From Strongyloides papillosus (Eukaryota; Nematoda; Chromadorea; Rhabditida; Strongyloididae), in the NCBI GenBank assembly GCA_005656395.1, contig SRSI01000073.1, forward strand, positions 124,001-188,000: 64,000 bases of DNA. The letters are read 5' to 3'. The notes beneath the pieces are model-generated. The model saw only the letters and a program-made list of their open reading frames with translations, made no database searches and was not told the DNA's origin. Each line of letters begins with the position of its first letter. The stretch's first letter is position 1. This document shows, in pieces, positions 25,034-36,349 of this stretch. Position numbers and translations under genes: made by a program.

Positions 25034-26344
25034 TTAACATGTGTTTTTAAGATTCTGTAATTTTGCCTTTGTATCACGAACAACATCTACAAAATTATGA
25101 ATTTCAGTAATATAGTTTCTATTATCAAAATTATTTGAATTGTGTAAAAGTAGCGAAAGAATTGTTTGATCAAATCTGTAACAAATATTCGTTGGTGAAA
25201 ATATATTATTTCTAGTAAAAGCTACACAACCATGCCATTTCTCAGCTTCAATACACCTCTTATTTAATGCACACAAAACAGCCCATTTAAGAACTTTATT
25301 TACAATATCTTTTGTTTTAACAGTTATTGAAAAAGCTGCGTCATATTGCCGGTGAATATTGTTTGTTGTATTATCGTATTTAGTAAAGTTGGTGGGAAAA
25401 TATTTCAATGTTGTTGGATGAGTAGTTGATAAAATTCCATGAAAAGTTGGGATTGTTAATAACATATCAGCTTTATGGCAATGATTTACATTAAATTTGT
25501 AGACATTTTTACTAAAACCAGAATAACGGTACTTCCAGAAGCACTTCTTGCATTTTAAATTTCTATATATATTTTTGAAAGTTTTTCTTCCAGTTATATT
25601 CTGAATTGCAATTTGTTCTTTATATTTATAGTTTGGTGGTTTACCATTTTTACAGTTAAATAGGCTGTAAACGTTTCTTATTTTTGTTTTTTTAAATCTA
25701 ACGCTTGCATCAGCCCACGCGACAGAACCATATTCTTTTAAAACTTCCTAAAAATAAATTATTAAAATGTTTTATAAAATTTTTCTTGATTCTTACAGCT
25801 AAAACAAGAATTTTAAAAGAATAGTTCATTATATTTGAAACATGTTTTGGATATTTTTTAAAATCAAACTTTCTGTATTCCACAAAGCACAATTTTTTTA
25901 AGAATTTTTTAGTTTTTCTTGTCAGTCCTAAGTTATAGACAATTATTTTTTGTCCAGGAAAATGTTTTTTAAACGAAGCTAACAATAATGCTGCTTCATT
26001 TTTATGATTTTCAGAAAATGCTGTTACAACTTTTATCTTTGGCATACGCTGTTTTGATAAATCTATGTAATTATCGCCGTCTAACATTTTGAAATAATCC
26101 AGATACTTTAATAAATAACACGGGAAAGGATGTCCTTTAACATTTTTATTAAATGGCAAGCTATATTGCATTGAATATAATTTATTTTTAAATAAACAAG
26201 TGCCATTATGAAAAGATTTTATTAATCTGTATTTCTATAAATATATTTTTTAAATAAACCATTAGAAACAATAATTACCTGAATTTTCTCCATTTTTACA
26301 TAGAGTAAAAATATTAAAATAAAAAATAATTTATAAAGAAACAT
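25034..26344 (-). CDS. DUF1647-type glycosyltransferase-like protein
   Basis: Three exons joined in frame: 26344-26279 (22 codons), 26234-25797 (146) and 25747-25034; introns are 44 and 49 nt and the total is 405 residues. The N-terminus MFLYKLFFILIFLLYV is a signal anchor, suggesting a type II membrane or secreted protein. The core shows VVTAFSENHKNEAALLLASF, GQKIIVYNLGL, FDFKKYPKHVSN and, across the second join, EYGSVAWADASVRF, matching the nematode DUF1647 pattern (compare YGAVWWxDTSVRF). Family members resemble glycosyltransferases but their substrate is not established. It lies in a minus-strand group with a sulfotransferase-like gene; both could act on glycans in the Golgi (inference). 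Confidence 0.82.
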
Positions 26345-26885
26345 TGTTATTCAAATACTAAATTGTAGGTATAAAAAACGTTCTTATAAAAAAACTTTTT
26401 CAAATTTTACAACAACAATAAAATTATTTTAAAAAAGTAAGTTATTTAAGAGAAATGGAAAACAAAAAAATTTCACTCATCAACCCATATACATAAAAAT
26501 TATCAATTCCAGAGGTTTCTTATCTAGTTTTTTTCATTCAACTAATGCCGTAATCCAGTATTAATACAATTAAAAATAAATATCCATAGATGATATTTTA
26601 AGATTAACAAAAATAAACTTTTTTTTTCATTCAAATACGCCATAATAGAATATTATAAACATGTACTTTTTTTTCTAAAATAACAATTTTTATCTTATCC
26701 TTAAAATTAAAACATATTTCAACAACAATTTTTTTATCAAGACTTTTCCTTAGTTTATTGATCAAACTTTTTTACCAAGTCAGGAAAACAACAAGATTTT
26801 TTTAAACTTGTTATTTGATTGTTTAATGATAACGAAGAGATAATTCGGATAATATAATAAGATAATCAATGAAAGCTTATAACTT

Positions 26886-27738
26886 TTATATTTTAAATTT
26901 AAATTTCAAAAAATTAATATAATTTAACTTTCCATTTACCTTTAACTCTTTACTTCTCTTTATCAATGTTAGGATAGTAAGTGCCATGTATATTGTTGAG
27001 GATATAACGTCAACAATAATCGGAAAAAATCTTTGAATATTAAACTTGATAACAGGAAAATTATTTTCTGAAATAGTAGTTATGTCATTGATATTAATAA
27101 CTTCTAAAAATAAAAATAATTTACGTGATATTATTCAATAACTTTACCATAGAAATACAAATTTTGATACATAGATATTCCACACAGTAATACAGCAAAT
27201 ATAAAGTGAAAAATTGAAAATATTAAGATTGATAAAAGAATGTTATAATTATCTTTTAAAAATATAACAAATACTACTGTAAAAGTTATTTTAAGTACAT
27301 TAAGCAAAACAATTAATATGATAAGTTGGTTCTTGAAATGTAGAATTGACCTATGATTATACATTGTTTGGTCGCATATGTTTGCCACACTTTCAGTGTT
27401 ACTTTTCAAAATTAATTTAATGTTTTGACATGTTTCTATTAAAGAGTAATTTATTGGATCAAGTGAAGTATAGCAACATCCATAGTAATCCATTAAAATG
27501 AATCCATTCTTAATTTTCTCATCATTGACAATTACGTTTGTTGAAGTGGAAAGATTTTTTACATTTATGACAATATTTGAATCTAAAAATTACTATAAAA
27601 AGTTTTTTTAAAGTTACCTAATTGTTTGGTAGACAAATAATTTGAAAAAAGATTATCTGAAACCAATTCAAGTATTATAACAATTGCAACTGCTAATAAG
27701 ATAGTACTTTTAGAAGAATGTACAATAGAGATTTGCAT
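26886..27738 (-). CDS. Four-TM membrane protein, unknown function
   Basis: Three exons joined in frame: 27738-27618, 27582-27148 and 27103-26886, with introns of 35 and 44 nt, both phase 1; the total is 257 residues. Hydrophobic segments are near the N-terminus (ILLAVAIVIILELV), two in the middle (LIILIVLLNVLKITF; LLSILIFSIFHFIFAVLL) and one near the C-terminus (FFPIIVDVISSTIYMALTIL). A loop of about 75 residues between TM1 and TM2 has a CC pair (GCCYTSLDP). This is not the tetraspanin arrangement, where CCG lies between TM3 and TM4. The last exon may continue past a GTAAAT donor-like site, so the C-terminus is uncertain. Confidence 0.6.
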
Positions 27739-27995
27739 CTTTTATTTTATTATTTTTATCCCCAATAATATAATATACTAATATTTTTTTATTGCCGAAA
27801 AATAATTACTCTATATATAATAATATAAAGAGAATTGCAATAAAACACTGTTATTTTCATATAATAAATATAAATTCTAGGTCAATAAATCTTTAAATAA
27901 AAATTTATTTTAATACAAAAAAATAATTATATTATTATACTTCCATTAAACGACACATACATATATTGAATGAAGATGTCAATAAATAATTTTTG

Positions 27996-29033
27996 TTATA
28001 TTTTTTCTACTTCTGGAAATGGGAACTTAAACTCTTTAAAATCAGGGTAATATATTCTTTGTAATAAATCTAAAATATTTGCATTTTTATACAGTTTTTC
28101 AGTAAATTCTATTGTTGCTTTTTTTCCTGAGGTTGCGTGGTAGCTTTTTACTGTATGGATTTCTTTATTAATGTAGTCAATTTTTTCACTTGACACCTTT
28201 CTCTTGTTTAGTATTTTGATAAGTGAATCATAAAAAGTTGTCAAATTTGACGCATCATATTTTATTACTTTATAAAATTTTTTATATTGGAAATATTCAC
28301 ATCTCCTTTAATTATATTTTTTAATAACTTATAACAACAATAACTTTATAACTTACCATGTTTGAGGAAAGAAATGTTGTTTGATAAATATATCAATATT
28401 GTTAACATTTTTAAGATTTGAAGTAGTAACACGGTATAAATTTTGAACAAAACAATTTAAATTGCCATTACAATAGAAACATTTTCTAGTGTATTTATAA
28501 GAACCTAATTCTAATGAACAATGATGCATGTATCCACTAATAAATCTGTCAACAGGTTCTCTAACAATTAAAATTGATTGCCATTTTTTTAAATAATTTT
28601 TTGGATTGTTATTATTGAATTTTTTAATTACTTCATTATTTGATCTTACAAAATTAGAAGTTCTGCATTCCATATTAGACCATTCATTATCAGCAAGATG
28701 ATCGTGTTTTTCTAAAAATTTCTTGTCATCAAATAAATAACACATTATTGCTATCATCATTGAACTAAAGTTTTTTTGTATCACACATGTTGTTAATCTG
28801 TGTTTTGGTGATATATAAATTTCTTGATTATTTAATTTTACAACACTAGCACACCTTTTTTTAGGATTCTTTCTGGAACACTTAAATACACTTACTTTTT
28901 TTGGCTTCCTCAGTGATAAAATATCTTTACGAAGATCTTCTAATTCACTTTTAATTGTTTTATTAGTGAAATCTTGACATAATACTAATTGTAGAAGAAA
29001 AAGTGGAAAGAATAAAGAAAAAATAATTAACAT
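27996..29033 (-). CDS. Carbohydrate sulfotransferase-like protein
   Basis: Exon 1 runs 29033-28357, a 51-nt intron follows, and exon 2 is 28305-27996; the total is 328 residues. The join rebuilds PQTWRCEYFQY, a typical word of nematode Sulfotransfer_2-like proteins. The signal peptide is MLIIFSLFFPLFLLQLVLC. Family landmarks are SPKHRLTTCVIQKNFSSMM (5' phosphosulfate-binding region, though less canonical than the RxGS/T loop) and IVREPVDRFISGY (3' phosphate-binding region with an invariant Arg-Glu-Pro and Ser). It probably moves sulfate from PAPS to a secreted or cell-surface glycan in the Golgi; the acceptor is unknown. This divergent family is expanded in nematodes. Confidence 0.82.
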
Positions 29034-31127
29034 AGTCGTTGAATATTATTCAATTACGATTTTTTTTATAAAAATAATGTTTTTTACACCATATAAATGA
29101 TAAGAAAAGATATCTGGATATTAAATATATTAATATAGTATATTTATATTAAATATCTGCAAGTAATTTTTATCTCTTACTTTTTTGTTAGTATTTGGTA
29201 TATGTCTATAAAAAATATATCTTTTTAATATGCAAAAATAATAGATATGTGAAACTGATAATCATTATAATATTTTTGAAAAAAGATCGAATATAAGTTA
29301 ATAAATATGCACATTCAATTTTTAGTATTTTATTTAACAAAAAGGAATGTTATTTATTTTTTAGCAATTATCTTGTTTATCTTTTTGGATAATATGGAAA
29401 ATGATTAAATTAAAAAAGGATTCCTTCTATCTCAATACAGAATATTATTAAATTATATCAAAATAAAATATTATATTTAGTATGCTTTTTAATATCCTAT
29501 GAATATTAGAAGCAACAGTTGAGGAAAAATAATTTTTAATAGATCTTTAGGAGAATATCTTTATTTTTGTAATATTTTAGTTAAACAATCATTTATATAC
29601 CAAATTTTAAACAAAAATACTTGCCTCTAATAATGTTAATTATCTGCAAAATTAAAAAATATGTCTACGATTTTTTTATTATAATTTAAATTATTTATAA
29701 AAATTAAATTTACAGTATGAAAAACATGTTTATTAATTTTTACTTAGTCTTGTAAAATTAAAGTTTTAAAAGTTTTAGCTTAATTTTCAAAAATAAAACT
29801 TGTGCATTAGTATATTCAATTTTTTAAATAAAAAAACGGGTTTAATGATAACGTTTCAAATTTCTTTTGTCATTTGTTTTTATAAAAATTTCAACATGCA
29901 TTCATATTTTATTATTCATTATATATTTTTTCTTTCAAAAATTAAATTGAATAAAAATGTAAATTTAAAAATTTGCTGTAACATTTTAATTCGTTTAGTT
30001 TTAATTTGCATTAAATTCAAGTTAAATAACCGAAAAATTAATCTACCTTTAAAATTTCTAAAATGGTTTAAAGAAAGAAGTATAAAATTAAAAAAGATAA
30101 TTGGTGAAATCAACGTTAATAGATTTTTTCAAATATATTCTTGTTGCTACTTATTGTAATTATCTCGAAAGTGGTCATTTATTTTTTTAAGTTCATAAGA
30201 AAATTGATAAAACAACCAGATATACTATTGAATTTTATCATATTTGTTAATTAAAAAAATCAATAATCCATTTTTAAAATTAAAATAAAAAATTTTCTCG
30301 TAACAATTGAATAATGAAAAATATGTAGATGATTTTTTAAATCAAACAAAAAAGTAACCAAATGACTAGCCTCACTGTATAATTCATAAACTTCAATATT
30401 CAAACATTTGATAATCGTGTAAAAACTACATCATATATAATTTTTTTATGCTATATCAAAAATACATTAAAACTAGTTAGTGTTAGATATTTTTAAAAAA
30501 ATATGCCTTAACTAGAGTGATTAATCAAAATTCCCTTATCAGGTGTTTCACTGTATAAAAGAATTGTACAGAATGATTATATATTTTGCGATTAATTTTG
30601 ATATAATTGTTTATTACCCTTTCATTCACAAAATCAAATTTTGTTTATAATAATTTTAAAAAATACGATTCATGAATATGTTTAAAAAACTACTTTATGA
30701 TTTATTTGCAGATGCTATTTTTCTGATTCACCTACTTAAGAAAGACCATCCATATGTCAAAAAGTATGTAAGTTTCTATTGACTTTTCATGCAATTTATC
30801 AAATGAAGTTGAAGCAACATTATTATCCATCGGCTTTAAAAATCGCTTTTTTGTTTTGTGAAAAAAATCACTAAAACGTCTATTCTAATTTATTAAACAT
30901 CCGGCTTCCGTTTTTGCTCCATGTAAAAAAGGTTTCGCCATAAAAGCCTTGAATAGAAGTTTTTCCAAACTCTCTGTAAGTACACAAACACATTTTATAA
31001 TCCAACTTTTATTTTCATCGACATTATAACATTTAAGATATAGTCTCAATGAATCACAGAAGTTTCAAGGAGATCTCTTAAAGGTGAAAACATAATGATG
31101 TCAAAGGTGGCTGCAGAAAAGTTACAT
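29034..31127. other. AT-rich intergenic DNA with an unassigned GC-richer patch
   Basis: A plus-strand frame at 29800-30159 is low-complexity (Ile/Phe/Lys/Asn) and not called. About 30700-31080 is noticeably less AT-rich than its surroundings and contains broken coding-like stretches on the minus strand, but no family was recognised. Confidence 0.4.
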
Positions 31128-32084
31128 TTATTTAGTATTTTCCCACATATCATTAAGGGTTTCAAAATAAATGTCATTGACTTTATTCTTAAGAACATTT
31201 CTTCTTATACTACCATTAGTTTTACAATCTTTTTTCTCTTCAATATTTTCTACCGTTTCTACAATATTTGTCTTTTTTCCAAAAATCAATGAAATTTTTT
31301 CATAAAAACACATGTAAAATTGTAGTAATATGAAGATGTACATTTGAATCATATTTAAACAGCTAAATAATCTGTTATTATTTCCTACAATGTCTTTAAT
31401 ATTGAGTAATATTACGTTTGATAAAAATAATTGCCCATTTATAAAAATAATAATAGGTAAAGAAAAAGTACCAACGTGTAGATTCTCTAATATTTGATAT
31501 TTGCCTGTCAATGTTGCAGACATCGTTAATTTGTTTTTTTTGAGTGAATAGTTTTTGTGCATTAAAAATATTATTAATATAATTAACATAATATCAAAAA
31601 TTAAATAGGTTATATAATCAGAATTTTCAAAGTCAATTAGTAATCGTATTCCAGCGAAAATAGTAGCAAAAGTAAATATTAAAAAAAATATGAATGGAAT
31701 TGCACATGGATGTTTAAATTTTTCATAATTACAATAGAAATATGTTGACCAAAATCTATCACAAAGAAAAACCCATTGTGTTGATCGATATATATCATTA
31801 AGATATGGTTTAACGTTCCTTAAGAATGAATAAATAATCCTAGTGATATTACTATCATTCTTATTATTGGTATTGTCAAATATAATTTGCAAAACAGATA
31901 AAGCAAAGCAATTAAACGATATTATTACTATTGTAATAACCATTAACATCACAATCAAGCGGAAGTAAATATGGAACCGTTTCCTTTTGTAAATAATCCA
32001 TAATGTAAATGGAAAAATTAAAACATTAACACAGAATCCAATTATAGTACCATAATCAAAAATATCGCTTGTATATTCAACCAT
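31128..32084 (-). CDS. Sra/Sre-like serpentine 7TM chemoreceptor, intronless inverted member
   Basis: A single 318-residue frame from the first ATG (32084). It aligns along its length with the five genes at 8.2-21 kb: KRFHIYFRL after TM1, STQWVFLCDRFWSTYFYCNYE after TM3 (ER replaced by DR), LTGKYQILENLHVGTFSLP at the TM5-TM6 region, and a tail IYFETLNDMWENTK matching SYFxxxxxxW. The intron that splits LSEKFQ from ISENIR in all five others is absent here. It lies on the opposite strand, 10 kb from the array. This fits intron loss or retroposition, or a divergent ancestral form. It looks intact. Confidence 0.78.
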   Translation of the reverse strand: MVEYTSDIFDYGTIIGFCVNVLIFPFTLWIIYKRKRFHIYFRLIVMLMVITIVIISFNCFALSVLQIIFDNTNNKNDSNITRIIYSFLRNVKPYLNDIYRSTQWVFLCDRFWSTYFYCNYEKFKHPCAIPFIFFLIFTFATIFAGIRLLIDFENSDYITYLIFDIMLIILIIFLMHKNYSLKKNKLTMSATLTGKYQILENLHVGTFSLPIIIFINGQLFLSNVILLNIKDIVGNNNRLFSCLNMIQMYIFILLQFYMCFYEKISLIFGKKTNIVETVENIEEKKDCKTNGSIRRNVLKNKVNDIYFETLNDMWENTK

Positions 32085-32480
32085 TTGAAAAATAAGAATG
32101 AAAAAAATGTAACAGAAATCATGAGAAATTTTCTCTAGCAAAATATGACAATTTTAATAAATTATATGTTAAAAACGAAAAATTAAAGCTAAGTATTAAT
32201 TAATATCACAGTCTATATAATTAACAAGTGAGTTTTTCATTATCAATACTAGAAAGGAAGTTATAAAGAATAAAAGATTCAAAATTTGTGTAATGATAAT
32301 AATTTCCAATTCTATGAGAGATAATTTATTAAAAAATAAAAGACAACTTTTAATGGGTTTAAGAGTTACTAAAAAGATTGTTTACGATTTCACAGAAAAT
32401 ACGTAATCTTTAAAGTTTAATTTATATAAATTATAGAACGTCGTATTATTCCATTTATAATATATCAGAAAAAAATATTA
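32085..32480. other. AT-rich intergenic DNA
   Basis: Upstream region of the intronless receptor; nothing else recognised. Confidence 0.45.
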
Positions 32481-33070
32481 TTAGGTTGTTCAAATATAAA
32501 TGCTGGTTTTAGCAATATGCTGTATAATTGTAATTAACTTATAAGTTACTTATCTTATTAAGATATCAGTTAGATTCTACATGAGAGTAATTACTATCTT
32601 CATAATCAGTTTATTTCCATTATTTTTATATTTTAAAAAGCATGTCAGTGTTGATTTTTGGAACAATTTTCAATGGGAGTTTCAAATGTTGACAAATTGA
32701 CCTAAACTACTGAAATAATCGGTGTATTATTTGATTCAGGGTTACTTATTAAATAAACCACCCAACATTATTTCAATTCACTTTAGGGTAAAAATAGTGG
32801 TACTAAGAAATTTGAGTTGTACTAGCCAAACTGAGGTTGAAAGTTAAAAATTAAGGGCTCTAATGGAAATAGAATTATGCGTAACATTTTGAAAGCTTTC
32901 GGAATGTCTAAATGTTAGTGTTAAAATTGAATCCAACCATTTAACGGCCATTAAATAGTAAGTAAAGACGAATTCTTTTCAAATTGGTTTTCAGAAGCAA
33001 ATTAATTGCGATATGAAACTCCGCCACATTTCCTTACTCACCCAACATTTTAAAAACATATTACTATTTG
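32481..33070 (+). mobile_element. Decayed mariner fragment with left end and internal deletion
   Basis: It starts TTAGGTTGTTCAAATATAAA just after a TA, resembling the end of the element at 58721 (TCAGGTTGTTCCACTGGAAA). The stretch near 32655 lines up with that element's start-codon region and 32860-32945 with its second helix-turn-helix region (attgaatccaaccattta against actgtatccaaccaatta). It then jumps to the YEILLYPPYSP-coding region (gatatgaaactccgcc, 33010). No right terminal repeat was found. No intact frame remains. Confidence 0.7.
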
Positions 33071-36000
33071 TTTTAAGGAGATTATGTGTTATTTTGATTA
33101 AAATCCCTTACCATTTTAGATGGCATGAAATTTGGCAACCTATGATTTTTAAATCCTTTGTTTAACATTGTTTTATTTACTAAAATAGAATTACAATTGT
33201 CATAATTGATCAAAAAAAGATCAAATTTAAAAACTCTCTCCTCTAATTCTATCATAATATAAATAATTTGTTGTAACATATCGTTAAATAAAAAGTACAT
33301 AACAACATGATAGTTTATTCATGATTTCAGCAATTTAATTATGTTGAAAATACTATTGAAAATGCACCTATGTTTTATTTTTATAACTACAAAAATATTC
33401 ATTAAATTATGTGTTTAATTACACTTTTGACAGTTTATATCTGTCATTAAAAAAAAATTATTTCAAAACACAAATTAATGATGTTTTTTTAATTCTCCAA
33501 CTTTACCGTAATAAGTATGTTGATATATAATGTAGAATTTATTTTGTTTTTCAAATAAACATTATTAAATAAATAGAAAATATATTATTAATTTAATCAT
33601 TTCCATTTAAGTGCATATCACAATTCAACAAATAAAAACACACCTACCCCCACAAGTATTCTGTTAATGCATATCCCAATCTACAAATTATAAAAATAAA
33701 AACACATATTATTAAAAAATACCTGATAATATGAATGTACTATTTATTATTGTGCATTCCTAAAATTTTAATTCTATTTTAAATTATGATACAATTTTAA
33801 ATAAAAATATTAAATTGGAATTATCATATGTTTTTGTAAGTACATTGTAAAAATAATTTCTAACTTTTCTTAAAATAATAATACACAAATATGAAAAAAG
33901 CATGTGTTTATTTAAAAATGAATTCACCTGTGCTTAGATTAGCTAATTAAAATAAGCCAATCAAAAATCCTTGGAAAACAATCGATAAATTAAGCAAAGA
34001 TTCTTTTTAGTGATTCAAGAATCAAATTTGAAGAAGTGATTTTAATTATCAAAAATTGTATTTCACACATGTGTTATCATTACTGCCTAAATATTTAAAA
34101 CAAATATGAAAATGTTATGAACAATGTTGGCCTGTTAAAAATTAAATTTTTAAAAGTTAATATAATTAAAAAAATAAAAAAAAATATGATAATAATGTTA
34201 AAACTATATGAATTAAAATATATAATACTACAATAAAATAGGTAAAGATAAAATTGATCACAATCACCTTTTAGTCTTAAAGATGGTTGATAATGAAAAA
34301 AGTTCACATGAGATATGGAAAACATATATACTGAGAACAAACACAAATCCCTTAAAAAACTTCATGAGATATACTAGAAAAAATAATTATCTTGAACAAC
34401 AAGTACAAAAACCAATGTTGTTTTTAAATAGATATAAGTTTATATTAAAATAATATTTTCAAATGCAAAATGCACTTTCAGTATATTATCTTATTTTTGA
34501 TAATTTCTTTAAAACTGTGTGTATGATACAGAAAATATTCTTACAGGTAGAAGTTTTTTGATTTCATTTTATACTAAAAGGAGTTGAAAAAAATTGTTAA
34601 ATTTAGATAATTACATTTAATTATTTTAGTGATCAGTATACATCGGAAATTAGAAGTTATATTCGAAATTTTTTTTATAAATTATCACTAAAATAAGTTA
34701 AAAATAAGAGGAATAAAAGTTATTTAAGTTGATGTAATCATTTTTGACATTCTTTTTTTTATTTTTATGTTTTCTAACAGATGAAACTAGACCCATATGT
34801 TTATTTTTGGTAAAATCCCTAACGATAAAAAACATTGAGTAATTTTTACCAGAAAGTACCTTTATAAATTTAATTTGCTTTTTCAAAAATACATATGGCT
34901 TTCTTTTTAGAGCTTATTTATTGTACATAAAAATTTGTCTTTATTAACATTTATTTCATTATGTATGTTTTAAAACAATTTTTCTACATATTACTTTTAT
35001 TCATAAAAAAAAGGTACATTTTTATATTTACGTACATTTTAAAATTCTTTCATATAGTACATTTTTATCACTAAGATCACAATGCTAAAATATTATTTGA
35101 CAATCAAAATATGATAAAAACAATTCTGACGAGGAAAACAACTTTTATACTATATTAACATCACTGTGCCATAACAATTAAGGATAAATTCAATGTCACG
35201 TGTTTGAAAAATAACTCAAAAATTAGGAATTATAAATCATTTTATAAAATAAAGTTAAAAACATTATCATGTATTTTTTATAACCAAAAGTTTATTAATA
35301 AATATCCACTTTATATTTTAAATAACTATACTATTCACATATTTGACAATCTTAATCTATTTTTATGTGTTTAATCTTAAAATTATGTATTAATTAAAAA
35401 ATATAGATGTTTAATATTTACATTTATTAAAAAATCAATTATTATAGGCAATTTTTTTTAAAAACAACATAACATCAACTGACATTTTTGGTACATGTTG
35501 TTGAAATAAAACTCTTTAAAGTGAAGTTAACATCGAAAACAAACAAAATCATTAATGAGGCACCAAATGATAAGTGACTTAAGAGAGATATTTCTAAAAA
35601 ACAAATAATATTATTTTCTATAACATATACAATTATTCTCAATTTAGTAATTATTTCCTCTATCAAAACAATATATTTTTAACAAAAATAAAAGAAATAT
35701 AGAGTTTATTATTTAATTGTAGATAAACAAAAAAAAGGATTATTTTTTATTTTGATTCATTTACCATACCAATTATGTTATTTTTAAGCAATTATAATAA
35801 CAATGTTATATTTAAATAAAATTCACAATACATCACTTGTTTATTCCTTTTTTATCCTTTTTTTAGTAGAAAACATATTTCAAAATATGTTTTTAAAAAC
35901 CTTTTCTAGTAAACACCCATGTTTTGATATTTTTATATATAAAAAAATTTTAATAAATCTTCAAAATAATATATGTGTATTCTGAAGGATACTTTTATTA

Positions 36001-36349
36001 AATAAAAATTTTTTTTGAAACATACAATAAACAAGTTTTTTTAATTGTACATTGCTTCTAATGAAATAATGTATTTGAAAGAGATATATAATATTTAGTA
36101 TATATAAATTTAATGCAAACTAAATTGTTTTTCAGAAATCAAATCATATTACTGTTGTTATGTTGTTACTCATCACCTTTCTGTCTTATTTTAGGTGGAA
36201 GATATAAAATTAAAAGGTACAATTTGTTATTTATAATTTTATATATGTATGGAAGGGAATTTTGTTTTGAGATCTTTCAAGTACAACTATTATTTTTCAT
36301 CATATGTTTTTAAACTTTTGATTTTTCATTTTTTGTTTTTCATTCATTT
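33071..36349. other. AT-rich intergenic DNA
   Basis: Short open frames are low-complexity and unsupported. It includes an imperfect direct repeat at 33612-33706. The end nearest 36350 holds the 3' UTR of the akt gene. Confidence 0.45.
33612..33706. repeat. Imperfect direct repeat, two units of about 35-40 bp
   Basis: Unit 1 (33612-33643) and unit 2 (33668-33706) both begin TGCATATC.CAAT and end with an AATAAAAACACA word. No function is apparent. Confidence 0.45.

Noticed and set aside
29800..30159. 119-codon plus-strand frame
   Set aside because: Ile/Phe/Lys/Asn-rich with no TM pattern or motif; also open on the opposite strand, so probably chance.
33082..35666. Several 60-80 codon minus-strand frames
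   Set aside because: All low-complexity with no supporting splice sites or family resemblance.
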